Below are positions 7,351 through 15,896 of a DNA stretch of 64,000 nt, piece by piece. The number at the start of each line of letters is the position of its first letter. Position 1 is the stretch's first letter. The position numbers were made by a program, and so were the translations under genes. Source of the stretch: Bradyrhizobium sp. CB1015 (GTDB lineage Bacteria; Pseudomonadota; Alphaproteobacteria; Rhizobiales; Xanthobacteraceae); assembly GCF_025200925.1 (NCBI RefSeq), contig NZ_CP104174.1, positions 2,232,001 to 2,296,000 of the forward strand, read 5' to 3'. The notes below the pieces were generated by a model. That model was not told the origin of the DNA, did no database searches, and saw nothing but the letters and a program-made list of their open reading frames with translations.

Positions 7351-9132
7351 TTGAGCAGCAAGCACGTTGGGCGGCGGCTGGCGGCCATTATGGCGGCAGA
7401 TGTCGTGGGTTCTTGTCGCCTGATAGGGGTCGACGAAGAAGGCACGCTGGCGCAACTGAAAGCACTTAGAAATACGCTTTTTGATCCCAAAGTCTCTGAT
7501 CATCGCGGACGCATCGTCAAGAACACCGGGGACGGCGCTCTCGTCGAGTTCGCAAGCGTGGTCGATGCCGTCCGATGCGCCGACGAAATCCAACGCAGCG
7601 TGGCGGAACAAAATACCGATGTGCCCCACGACAAGCGGATCGAATTTCGCATCGGCATTCATGTTGGGGATATTATCATCGCTGATGATGATATCTTTGG
7701 TGATGGGGTCAATATTGCAGTGCGTCTCGAAGGGATCGCGGAGCCCGGTGGGATTTGCATTTCCGACGATGCTCGGCGGCAGGTTCGGGGCAAGGTTGAG
7801 AACACCTTAGAGAACATGGGTTCGCAATCTTTGAAGAATATCGCCGAACCGATGCGGGCTTGGCGCGTGCTCGGCCCAAGCTCTTCACCGACAACAAAAC
7901 CGTTGACCGAGACTGCGTTGCCGCTCGCTCTCCCTGACAAACCCTCCATCGCCGTGCTGCCGTTCCAGAACATGAGCGGCGATCCGGAACAGGACTACTT
8001 CGCCGATGGAATGGTGGAGGAGATTATTACCGCGCTCTCTCATTTCAAGGCGCTGTTCGTCATCGCCCGCAACTCAAGCTTCACATACAAGGGGCGCGCT
8101 GTCGATGTGAAGCAGATCGGGCGCGAGCTTGGGGTGCGCTACGTCTTGGAAGGGAGCGTTCGCAAAGCGGCAAACCGGGTGCGCATCACGGGACAGCTCG
8201 TCGATACCGCAGCTGGGGCACATCTTTGGGCGGACCGGTTCGACGGCGGGCTCGGCGACATCTTCGATCTGCAGGACCGGGTGACCGAGAGCGTTGTCGG
8301 GGCGATCGCGCCGGCGATGGAAAAGGCCGAGATCGAGCGTGCCAAGCGCAAGCCGACCGAGAGTCTCGACGCCTATGCCCTCTATTTACGCGGCTTGGCC
8401 AAGTTTTATCGGTTTACTAGCCGGCAAGCGAACGAAGAGGCATTGAGCCTCTTCAACAGCGCGATCGAGCTCGATCCGGATTTTGCATCGGCTTATGGTC
8501 GCGCCGCCTTTTGCTATGCCCATGGAAAGACCAATGGCTGGACCTCAAACACTACGAACCAGATTGCCGAAGTGATGAGGCTCGCTCGACGGGCGGTCGA
8601 GCTGGGTAAGGATGACGCAATCGCGCTCGCCGCTAGTGGATGGGCGTTAGCTTATTTTGTCCGCGATCTCGGGGCAGGCGCCGCCTTAATCGATCGCGCG
8701 CTTGTGCTCAATGCCAATTTGGCCGAGGCATGGTTTTGCGGTGGCTGGGTAAAAACTTGGCTCGGCGAGCCGAAACTTGCGATCGAGCGCTTCGCGCGTG
8801 CCATGCGCCTGAGCCCACTTGGCCCGTGGGTCACGCCGATGCAAAGCGGGACCGCGACTGCACATTTCTTCCTGGGCCACTATGACGAAGCGGCAAGGTG
8901 GGCAGCGATGGCATTGCAGGATAACCCGGACTTTTCATCAGCACTGCGTGTCGCTGCCGCAAGCAACGCGATGGCCGGTCGGCCGGAGCAAGCGCAAAAG
9001 GCGGTGGTTCGGTTGCGGCAACTTAATCCCGCGCTACGTGTTTCCAATCTCAAAGATGTGGTGGGCCCTTGGCGTGCCGAAGACCTCTTGCGATTAGAGG
9101 AAGTGTTGCGGCAAGCCGGACTGCCCGAATGA
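7351..9132 (+). CDS. Class III adenylate/guanylate cyclase fused to TolB-like and TPR domains
   Basis: This is a 593-aa protein in three parts. Residues ~8-170 are a class III nucleotide cyclase domain: metal Asp in IMAADVVGS, second Asp in KNTGDGALVEF, then FRIGIHVGDI and GDGVNIAVRLEGIAEPGGIC. Residues ~195-330 are a TolB/FlgO-like domain (PSIAVLPFQNMSGDPEQDYF). The rest is TPR repeats. Such proteins make cAMP or cGMP under control of the C-terminal sensor region. Translation starts at a TTG preceded by a G-rich site inside a hairpin. The C-terminal ~400 residues are closely paralogous to the protein at 19635-21281, which has a winged helix instead of a cyclase. Confidence 0.92.
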   Translation: MSSKHVGRRLAAIMAADVVGSCRLIGVDEEGTLAQLKALRNTLFDPKVSDHRGRIVKNTGDGALVEFASVVDAVRCADEIQRSVAEQNTDVPHDKRIEFRIGIHVGDIIIADDDIFGDGVNIAVRLEGIAEPGGICISDDARRQVRGKVENTLENMGSQSLKNIAEPMRAWRVLGPSSSPTTKPLTETALPLALPDKPSIAVLPFQNMSGDPEQDYFADGMVEEIITALSHFKALFVIARNSSFTYKGRAVDVKQIGRELGVRYVLEGSVRKAANRVRITGQLVDTAAGAHLWADRFDGGLGDIFDLQDRVTESVVGAIAPAMEKAEIERAKRKPTESLDAYALYLRGLAKFYRFTSRQANEEALSLFNSAIELDPDFASAYGRAAFCYAHGKTNGWTSNTTNQIAEVMRLARRAVELGKDDAIALAASGWALAYFVRDLGAGAALIDRALVLNANLAEAWFCGGWVKTWLGEPKLAIERFARAMRLSPLGPWVTPMQSGTATAHFFLGHYDEAARWAAMALQDNPDFSSALRVAAASNAMAGRPEQAQKAVVRLRQLNPALRVSNLKDVVGPWRAEDLLRLEEVLRQAGLPE

Positions 9133-9267
9133 CCATCCCAAGACGCCTGCCTACGGCACCCACGTGATGCAACAACTGGCCCATAGCTATTAGGGCAGGG
9201 CGCCACGGATCACCCGAACCCAACTTGGAGCTCGCAGCCAGGTTTGCTGCCGCTTTGAAAGGCCTCC

Positions 9268-10155
9268 TCACTTTCCGGGTTGAACCTGCTCCAAGGCGGT
9301 TTGGATAAAGCTCTCCACTTTCGGGAGTGCATACTGGCGACCGGCATAGACAAAGTACAGGGTCGCCTGCCGCTGCTGCTTCGTACGCCATTCCGACAGG
9401 ACCCTCACCAGCTTGCCGGCTTTCGCCGCGTCTGCGGTTAGATATTCCGGCAACCATGCCATACCTTCTCCCGACACGACGAGGGACTTGCACAGTTCTG
9501 CGTCATCGACCTGAACCCGTCCCTTCATTTCAACCTCAAAGTCTGACTTCCCGTTCGTGAGAGTCACGGATGTCTTTTGGAAGAGGTACTTTATGAATGC
9601 AGCATCAGCCAAGTCGCGCGGATGGCTGAGCTTGCCTAACCGCTTCATATATTGCGGCGAGGCCCACAGGTCTGATCTTATTTCGATGAAACGTCGAGCT
9701 ATGATTGACGAGTCCTTCAGCGCCCCAGCAAAGCGAATAGCAAGGTCGACACCTTCCTCAACTATATCGACGATCCGGTTCGTGAGGATGAACTGGAGTG
9801 AAACGTCCGGACACCTCGCCGCATAGGCACGGGCGATACGAGGCAAAATAGCGTGCCCAACGTCCACTGGCGCCGTAACCTTGAGGATACCGGACGGTTT
9901 GGTTTTCGAGACCTGAAGCGCCGCCTCACCTTGTTCGACTTCGCGGACGGCGATCGCACAGTGTTGGAAATAAGTGTCGCCTGCTTCGGTCATCCGCAGT
10001 TTGCGGGTGTTTCGCTGGATCAACCGCACCCCGAGACGCTTTTCCAATCCCGCCACTTTGGCGCTGACCGTTGTCTTGGGCATGCCCAAGCGTCTCGCAG
10101 CGGCGGAGAAATTGCCTGCTTCCACGACCTTCACGAATACCGTGATTGCATCCAT
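9268..10155 (-). CDS. LysR-family transcriptional regulator
   Basis: This is a 295-aa protein with the canonical LysR start MDAITVFVKVVEAGNFSAAA and a winged helix-turn-helix over residues 1-60 (RRLGMPKTTVSAKVAGLEKR). A type 2 periplasmic-binding-like effector domain follows. The ATG at 10155 is chosen because family members begin here; a longer in-frame extension overlaps the divergent gene. It faces the epoxide hydrolase operon across a 136-bp promoter region, so it probably regulates that operon and itself. The inducer is unknown. Confidence 0.93.
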   Translation of the reverse strand: MDAITVFVKVVEAGNFSAAARRLGMPKTTVSAKVAGLEKRLGVRLIQRNTRKLRMTEAGDTYFQHCAIAVREVEQGEAALQVSKTKPSGILKVTAPVDVGHAILPRIARAYAARCPDVSLQFILTNRIVDIVEEGVDLAIRFAGALKDSSIIARRFIEIRSDLWASPQYMKRLGKLSHPRDLADAAFIKYLFQKTSVTLTNGKSDFEVEMKGRVQVDDAELCKSLVVSGEGMAWLPEYLTADAAKAGKLVRVLSEWRTKQQRQATLYFVYAGRQYALPKVESFIQTALEQVQPGK

Positions 10156-10291
10156 GGTCGCTGTCCAAATACTTGCACAGTAAATCCCGACTTTACCAGC
10201 TAGTGGATGGTCTGGCGAGGCTCCTAGTTTCAAGGACGAGCGGAGGTTGACGTTGCTCCGCACATTGATCCTTCAAGCAGGAGAGCCAGTC

Positions 10292-11623
10292 GTGACTAAG
10301 GTTGATAAGCCCGAAACAATCGACATCGGTCGTCGTGGTATTCTAACCGGCATCGCGGCGGGAGTTGCCGTGGCCGGCACCGCCAGCTTGCTTTCAGAAC
10401 ATTCGGCATCTGCTGCGGATGGCGACGGCATTCGTCCCTTCAAGGTGAAGGTCCCGCAGGATCAACTCGACGATCTTCGCCGGCGCCTGGCAGCGACCCG
10501 TTGGCCCGACAAGGAGACAGTCGCCGATCAGACGCAAGGCGCGCAACTCGCAAAGCTCCAGCAACTAGTCCGCCATTGGGCGACCGACTATGACTGGCGC
10601 AAGGGCGAGGCAAAGTTGAACGCCTTCCCGCAGTTCAAGACGATGATCGACGGCCTCGATATCCACTTCATCCACGTGCGCTCTCGCCATCCTAACGCAC
10701 TGCCGCTCATCATCACGCATGGATGGCCCGGGTCGGTCTTCGAGCAGATCAAGCCCATTGGCCAGCTCACAGATCCGACTTCGTACGGCGGCCGGGCAGA
10801 GGATGCGTTCGACGTCGTGATCCCGTCGCTGCCGGGCTTCGGCTTCTCGTCGCGACCGACCGAGACCGGCTGGGGCGTGGAGCGCATCGGCCGCGCATGG
10901 GACATGCTCATGAAGCGGCTCGGTTACACAACCTACGTCGCGCAGGGCGGAGACTGGGGCGCCGGCGTTGTCGAGGCAATGGGGCGGCAGGCACCAACGG
11001 GATTGCTGGGCATCCACACCAATCTGCCGGCGGTCTTCCCGCCCGATGCGGCCGAAGCGATCGGCAACGGTGGGCCCGCGCCTGCTGGACTGTCCGCAAA
11101 GGAGCGCGCTGAATTCGACGCCATGCAGTCGTTCATCAAGAGCGGCGGCTGGGGATACCTGACAATGATGAGCGCGCGACCACAGGCAGTCGGTTACGGC
11201 CTGACCGACTCTCCGGCCGGCCTTGCGGGGTGGATGCTCGTCCATGGAGGGTTCGGGAAGTGGACGTACGGCAAGGATCCCAAGCAGGCGCCTACGCCGG
11301 ACGAGGTGCTGGACAACTTCTCGCTTCACTGGCTGACCAACACGGTAACCTCAGGAGCGAGGCTCTACTGGGAGAACCGCGATCAGAACCTGATCAGCGC
11401 GGCCGCGCAGAAGACTGACAAGATTACTCTACCGGTGGCCATCACGACGTTCCCGAACGACGATCTGTTCCGAGCCCCGGAGACTTGGGCCCGTCGCGCC
11501 TTTCCCAATCTGATCTACTTCCGCGACGCTGAGCGGGGCGGCCACTTCCCGGCCTGGGAGGAGCCCGAGCTTTTCGCCTCCGAGCTTCGTGCGGCGTTCA
11601 AGCCGCTTCGCCAATCGATCTGA
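10292..11623 (+). CDS. Epoxide hydrolase (EHN-domain alpha/beta hydrolase), exported
   Basis: This is a 443-aa enzyme. A twin-arginine-like leader (GRRGILTGIAAGVAVAGTAS) precedes the EHN cap domain (IRPFKVKVPQDQLDDLRRRL). The alpha/beta-hydrolase core carries oxyanion motif HGWPGS, nucleophile Asp in GGDWGAG, and the catalytic His in GGHFPAWEEPE. It should open epoxides to diols, here probably in the periplasm. The GTG at 10292 has AGGAG 8 bp upstream; a TTG at 10247 lacks a better site. It is the first gene of an operon with DUF6875, DUF6130 and SDR genes, opposite a LysR regulator. Confidence 0.9.
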   Translation: MTKVDKPETIDIGRRGILTGIAAGVAVAGTASLLSEHSASAADGDGIRPFKVKVPQDQLDDLRRRLAATRWPDKETVADQTQGAQLAKLQQLVRHWATDYDWRKGEAKLNAFPQFKTMIDGLDIHFIHVRSRHPNALPLIITHGWPGSVFEQIKPIGQLTDPTSYGGRAEDAFDVVIPSLPGFGFSSRPTETGWGVERIGRAWDMLMKRLGYTTYVAQGGDWGAGVVEAMGRQAPTGLLGIHTNLPAVFPPDAAEAIGNGGPAPAGLSAKERAEFDAMQSFIKSGGWGYLTMMSARPQAVGYGLTDSPAGLAGWMLVHGGFGKWTYGKDPKQAPTPDEVLDNFSLHWLTNTVTSGARLYWENRDQNLISAAAQKTDKITLPVAITTFPNDDLFRAPETWARRAFPNLIYFRDAERGGHFPAWEEPELFASELRAAFKPLRQSI

Positions 11624-11659
11624 AAACCGCGATCCTGCATTCAACAGATGGAGAATATC

Positions 11660-12388
11660 ATGACTCACGTCGACACGTTTGACGCAGCCGCGGCTGGCTC
11701 CGCGACAGTAGACCCTTTGCAAGCACAGAACACCAATCTCTTCGCGCTCGACGATCTCGACTACGCGTCCATGACGAGGACGCTCCCGGAAAGGGATCTG
11801 ACTGCGCTTCAAGCCGTCGCAGACTGGATCCGGACTTTCGTGGCCAGGCCTCACAAAGATCTCGGCCGCGATGGCGCGGTATGTCCCTTCGTGCCCGCGG
11901 CCCGCGAGCGCAAGACGATCTGGCTCGCGCCCGAGCGGATCGCCAAGCTGAGCGTGCCGGAAGTTGTCCGGCTCGTGAAGGACTACAAGAAGCTGTTCAC
12001 GGAAGCCCAGTCTTCGAACGGCCATGACGCACACTACAGATCGATCGTCCTGGTCTTCACCGATTTGGCGTCAGATCGTGCAAGGGATCTCTTTGACGAC
12101 GTCCTGCAGCATCTTGCAGTTCCATCGTACGTGGAGGATGGACTTGTGCTGGGAGCCTTCTACGAGCGTAATGAAGCGACAGCGATACACAGCTCCAGCT
12201 TCAGGCCGTTCACACCACCCGCACCGTTTCTGCTGATGAGGCCCGCAGTCATCAGCGACTGGAAGTTCTTCCTGGAAAGCGAGGACTGGCTCGACCGTTG
12301 GCCGCGCCGCTTCGGAGCGTCCGCTGTCCGGGGTCTTGCCGACGAACTACGGCAGTTGCCGTGGCGCAAGAGCCGCAGCTCGTTCTGA
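11660..12388 (+). CDS. DUF6875-like protein of unknown function
   Basis: This is a 242-aa soluble protein without signal peptide or membrane segments. It has conserved-looking blocks ALQAVADWIRTFVARPHKDL, GAVCPFVPAARERKTIWLAP and SDWKFFLESEDWLDRWPRRF. I associate the VCPF-containing layout with DUF6875, whose function is not established. The ATG at 11660 is chosen because GGAG lies just upstream; the ATG at 11648 has no ribosome site. It lies 36 bp after the epoxide hydrolase and 49 bp before the DUF6130 gene, so it belongs to the same transcript. Confidence 0.75.
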   Translation: MTHVDTFDAAAAGSATVDPLQAQNTNLFALDDLDYASMTRTLPERDLTALQAVADWIRTFVARPHKDLGRDGAVCPFVPAARERKTIWLAPERIAKLSVPEVVRLVKDYKKLFTEAQSSNGHDAHYRSIVLVFTDLASDRARDLFDDVLQHLAVPSYVEDGLVLGAFYERNEATAIHSSSFRPFTPPAPFLLMRPAVISDWKFFLESEDWLDRWPRRFGASAVRGLADELRQLPWRKSRSSF

Positions 12389-12437
12389 CCGTCTTCCAAA
12401 TCAACCCGAGATTCTGCTCTTCGAAGGAGACAATTCC

Positions 12438-12917
12438 GTGCCTCGCATCAAGACGCTTGCCGTAGCGGCGGTCGCTGCTACCGCTGTGCTCACCGGCCGT
12501 GCCTTTGCCCAAAGCGCGAACGAAGTCCGCGGCGCTTCCCCGTACGTCGCCATCCAGAACGAGCCCGCACCCAGGCTAGTAGTCGACCCCCCGCTTCCCG
12601 AAGGCCTCGCTCGGGGTGTCTTCTGGGCGCAGTATCGCGTCGAAAATCTGCGCATCGTGCAAGTGTTCGGTGCTGGTGCTCGCCAGGTATCTCCCCGCAT
12701 CGGGCATCTGCATATCAATGTCGACGACCTGCCGTGGTGGTGGGCGGACGCGAGCGACAGCAACACGATCGACATCGCCGGGCTGCCGGCCGGCCCGCAC
12801 AAGGTGAAGATCTCGCTAGTCGATCCGGACCACAACGTCTTCCCGGGTCAGGTGACGACGCTGACGTTCATCGTGCCCGAGCACGCCAAAATGAAGCACG
12901 ACGGCCAGGACCAATGA
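12438..12917 (+). CDS. Secreted DUF6130-family protein
   Basis: This is a 159-aa exported protein. A signal peptide occupies residues ~1-26 (KTLAVAAVAATAVLTGRAFA). The mature part has LVVDPPLPEGLARGVFWAQY, GHLHINVDDLPWWWADASDS and LPAGPHKVKISLVDPDHNVF, a small beta-sandwich pattern I recognise as DUF6130. Its biochemical role is unknown. The GTG at 12438 has AAGGAG 8 bp upstream. Cotranscription with an exported epoxide hydrolase suggests a periplasmic function in the same process. Confidence 0.85.
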   Translation: MPRIKTLAVAAVAATAVLTGRAFAQSANEVRGASPYVAIQNEPAPRLVVDPPLPEGLARGVFWAQYRVENLRIVQVFGAGARQVSPRIGHLHINVDDLPWWWADASDSNTIDIAGLPAGPHKVKISLVDPDHNVFPGQVTTLTFIVPEHAKMKHDGQDQ

Positions 12918-12950
12918 GTCTCGCTCGGCGAGAACAACTAGGAGAGTTCC

Positions 12951-13712
12951 ATGCTTAACGGAAAGACTGCCCTCGTCACTGGCGGGACTTCGGGGATTGG
13001 CCTCGCCACCGCCAGGCTGCTGCACGCCAACGGTGCGCGGGTCGCCATTTCAGGCCGCGAGTCTGATGCTCTTGAGCGGGCGCGCAAGGTCATCGGCGGC
13101 GATGTGCGCACATTGCAGACGGACGTGCTTTCTCTAGATGCCCTCCAAAAGATGGCTTCGGACGTGCGGCAAGCCTTCGGCGCGCTCGACGTCTTCTTCG
13201 CTAATGCGGGCGTAGCCTATGTCACACCGCTGGCGACGACCAGCGAAGCGCAATATGAGCGCCTCATGGACACGAATGTCAGGTCCGTGTTCTTTTCCAT
13301 TCAGGCAGTCGAACCGGTCATGCGCGAGGGCGGCTCGATCATCCTGAACACAGCTTGGCTGAACCAGATCGGTGTCCCCGGTCGTGCTATCCTTTCGGCT
13401 TCGAAGGCGGCGGTTCGCTCGTTCGCACGCACCTTGTCGGCCGAACTCCTTGGCCGGCGCATTCGCGTCAACGCAGTCAGCCCGGGCCTGATAGAGACAC
13501 CCATCCTTCGGGGCGTAGGCCGATCCGAGCATCCCGGGCAGACTGAAGATGAATTCCGCGAATATATTGCGGGCGCAAGCAAGCTGATTCCTCTCGGACG
13601 GCTCGGAAAGCCCGAAGAAATTGCCGCTGCCGTGCTGTTCCTCGCCAGCGATGCATCGAGCTATATGCTTGGATCGGAAGTGGTTGTCGATGGCGGGTTC
13701 GCAGAACTGTGA
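12951..13712 (+). CDS. SDR-family protein lacking the catalytic Ser and Tyr
   Basis: This 253-aa classical-length short-chain dehydrogenase has an intact Rossmann motif (TGGTSGIG), NAG at 85-87 and C-terminal DGG. The active site is altered. Where Ser is expected it reads NTAWLNQ (Ala135), and the YxxxK motif reads LSASK (Leu148, Lys152 kept). Flanking sequence is well conserved, so the alignment is secure. The gene is full length with a good ribosome site (AGGAG) and closes the epoxide hydrolase operon. It may bind NAD(P) without normal dehydrogenase chemistry, or act as a structural or regulatory partner. Confidence 0.9.
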   Translation: MLNGKTALVTGGTSGIGLATARLLHANGARVAISGRESDALERARKVIGGDVRTLQTDVLSLDALQKMASDVRQAFGALDVFFANAGVAYVTPLATTSEAQYERLMDTNVRSVFFSIQAVEPVMREGGSIILNTAWLNQIGVPGRAILSASKAAVRSFARTLSAELLGRRIRVNAVSPGLIETPILRGVGRSEHPGQTEDEFREYIAGASKLIPLGRLGKPEEIAAAVLFLASDASSYMLGSEVVVDGGFAEL

Positions 13713-13934
13713 CAGTTCGCACGCCGCCACCCAGGCCCAAGGGATCCTTTGCCGCCATCGGTTCTTGCGAATCCTTTGACGCAACGCTGCAAGGATGCGA
13801 CAGGTTCCGGAACGCCCCTTGCTGTGGCCCCGCGCTTTGGAGCGCCGGGCCGCGAGCCCCAAAGGTGCCTTCATCGACGGAGCAGTCTCGACGCAACCCA
13901 CCGAACCATAGGTGAAGGCGGGCGTTTACCGATC
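13713..13934. other. Intergenic region between the SDR operon and the DNA-repair island
   Basis: About 220 bp with no supported gene. It must hold the promoter for the small gene at 13935 and the PolX operon. I could not identify a convincing -35/-10 pair or terminator. Confidence 0.3.
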
Positions 13935-14216
13935 ATGTCAGACGCATTCGACTATTTCCGCGCCTACGCCGTCCGAGCTCTTTGTAAAGCGCGGTCGATG
14001 CCGAAGGGCCGGATGAAGCACCTGCAGCTTGTGGTCGGCCGGATCTATAACCTTCTCAAGAAGGAGGCGGCGTTTGGCCCGAACACGCAGCACCTGGATG
14101 ACTTCCGGGCAGCGCAGAAGGTAGAAAGATCTCTGGATGGTCGCCCGAACGATCCGGCGGCTGGAACTCGCTTTGCCGCAACGAATCCTCATCGCGCAGA
14201 GCAGGAGGTTCGTTGA
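13935..14216 (+). CDS. Small basic protein of unknown function upstream of PolX
   Basis: This is a 93-aa, Lys/Arg-rich soluble protein starting MSDAFDYFRAYAVRALCKAR, with helical segments MKHLQLVVGRIYNLLKKEAA and HLDDFRAAQKVERSL. I do not recognise a named family. Its stop codon touches the GTG start of polX, implying translational coupling and a shared function in DNA metabolism, though this is only context. A longer upstream extension in the same frame has no ribosome site. Confidence 0.65.
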   Translation: MSDAFDYFRAYAVRALCKARSMPKGRMKHLQLVVGRIYNLLKKEAAFGPNTQHLDDFRAAQKVERSLDGRPNDPAAGTRFAATNPHRAEQEVR

Positions 14217-15896
14217 GTGGCCTCCCTCGACGCTCGCGGTGTGGCAAGTCTCCTGCGGGAATATGCGCAGCGCACCGCCCTGCGAGGCGGCAATCCCTAC
14301 CGGGCGAAAGCCTACTCTCGGGCCGCCGACAGCGTGGCGGCCCTTGCCGTCCCTTTGGACGTGCTCATCGCCGAGGATCGTCTTACTGAGATCCCGGGGG
14401 TCGGCGACGCGATAGCCGACATCATCACCAAGCTTCACAAGACGGGCAGTCACCCCAGCCTCGAAAAGCTGCGGAAGGAGATTCCCGCGGGCGTGCTCGA
14501 GATGCTCGCTGTGCCCGGCCTTCGTCCGGAGAAGGTGCTGCGCCTGTACAAGGATCTCGGCATCGGCTCGCTCTCGGAGTTGGAGGCCGCCGCCAAGGAT
14601 GACCGCATCAAGAAGGCGAAAGGACTCGGCGCCGCGCTGCAGACCAAGATCTTGCATAACCTGGCGATCGCCAAGAGCGGAGAAGGCCGCCTCCACCTGC
14701 ACCGAGCCGCCGCTCTGCTGGAACATGCGAAGGACTCGATCCGCAAGTCCCGCCCCGAACTCAAGCGTGTGACGATCGCCGGCGAGTTCCGCCGCGGCTG
14801 CGAACTCGTTGGCGATCTCGCGATCGTTGCGGAGGCTGCCAAGCAGGTCAAGGCATCGACGCCACCGGCCGACGGGCTGCAAATCCGAGTATCTGACCGC
14901 AAGCACTTCGGCGCTGCTCTCCTCTTCGCGACAGGCTCCGCCACTCATATCGAACAACTCCAGGCTTTGGCGGCGGAAAAGAGGATGCGATTGGAGCCCG
15001 ATGGCTTGCACAAGGGCCGCATGCTGATCGCCAGCGAGGAGGCTGAGATCTACCGCGCCCTCGGTCTGCCCTTCATCGACCCTGAGCTCCGGGAAGGGCG
15101 CGGCGAGATCGAGGCGGCTCTGAAAGGCAAGCTCCCGAAGCTCGTCACCGACCAGGACCTGCGCGGGATCCTTCACTGCCACACGGATGCCTCTGACGGC
15201 ACCGAGACGCTGGAGACCATGGCTAAGGCCACGCGCCAGCGGGGCTTTGAGTATTTCGGCGTGGCCGACCATTCCAAGTCCGCCCACTATGCCGGCGGCC
15301 TCTCCGTCGAGGAGATAGCGCAGCAGCACTGGGAAGCCGACCGGCTGAACAAGCGCTTCGGCAAGGATTTCCGGATCCTGAAAGGCATCGAGTCCGACAT
15401 TCTGGTAGACGGGTCGCTCGACTACGACGACGGGGTGCTTGAACGTTTCGACTTCGTCGTGGCCAGCATCCATGGCCGATTCAAGTTGGACCGCAAGGCG
15501 CAGACGCAGCGGCTGCTTCGGGCCATTTCCGATCCCCACACGACCATCATCGGCCACATGACCGGGCGGCAGCTCCAGCGACGGCCCGGCTACGAAATCG
15601 ATGTCGAAAAGGTGCTGCGGGCCTGCGCCAAGCATGACGTGGTGGTCGAAATCAACGCGCACCCATGGCGTCTCGACCTAGATTGGCGCTGGCATCAGGC
15701 GGCGCTGGGATTCGGCTGTATGCTGAGCATCAATCCGGACGCCCACTCCATTCCAGAGCTCGACCACATGCACTGGGGCGTCCAGATGGCCCGCAAGGGC
15801 GGCGTCCCCGCCGATCGGATCCTAAACGCGATGACGCTTGCGGAGATCACGCGCTATCTGCGCCAGAAGCGGCGCTCGCTCGCCCGCGCCGCCTGA
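14217..15896 (+). CDS. polX: PolX-like protein: degenerate family X polymerase domain plus PHP domain
   Basis: This is a 559-aa protein. Residues ~1-130 carry helix-hairpin-helix motifs (LTEIPGVGDAIADII). The nucleotidyltransferase palm follows (VTIAGEFRRGCELVGDLAIV). The C-terminal PHP phosphoesterase (~residue 318 on) keeps its metal ligands: LHCHTDASDG, VADHSKSAHY, KGIESDI, VASIHGRF, GHMTGR and NPDAHS. The palm motif usually reads GDxDI, but here the second Asp is Ala and the later VDLR motif is also lost, so polymerase activity is doubtful while 3'-5' exonuclease activity is likely. GTG start with AGGAGG 8 bp upstream. Confidence 0.9.
   Translation: MASLDARGVASLLREYAQRTALRGGNPYRAKAYSRAADSVAALAVPLDVLIAEDRLTEIPGVGDAIADIITKLHKTGSHPSLEKLRKEIPAGVLEMLAVPGLRPEKVLRLYKDLGIGSLSELEAAAKDDRIKKAKGLGAALQTKILHNLAIAKSGEGRLHLHRAAALLEHAKDSIRKSRPELKRVTIAGEFRRGCELVGDLAIVAEAAKQVKASTPPADGLQIRVSDRKHFGAALLFATGSATHIEQLQALAAEKRMRLEPDGLHKGRMLIASEEAEIYRALGLPFIDPELREGRGEIEAALKGKLPKLVTDQDLRGILHCHTDASDGTETLETMAKATRQRGFEYFGVADHSKSAHYAGGLSVEEIAQQHWEADRLNKRFGKDFRILKGIESDILVDGSLDYDDGVLERFDFVVASIHGRFKLDRKAQTQRLLRAISDPHTTIIGHMTGRQLQRRPGYEIDVEKVLRACAKHDVVVEINAHPWRLDLDWRWHQAALGFGCMLSINPDAHSIPELDHMHWGVQMARKGGVPADRILNAMTLAEITRYLRQKRRSLARAA

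Noticed and set aside
13938..15662. 574-codon open frame antisense to polX
   Set aside because: It mirrors the PolX coding sequence in high-GC DNA, where antisense stops are rare. It has no family content or ribosome site, and PolX is unmistakable.
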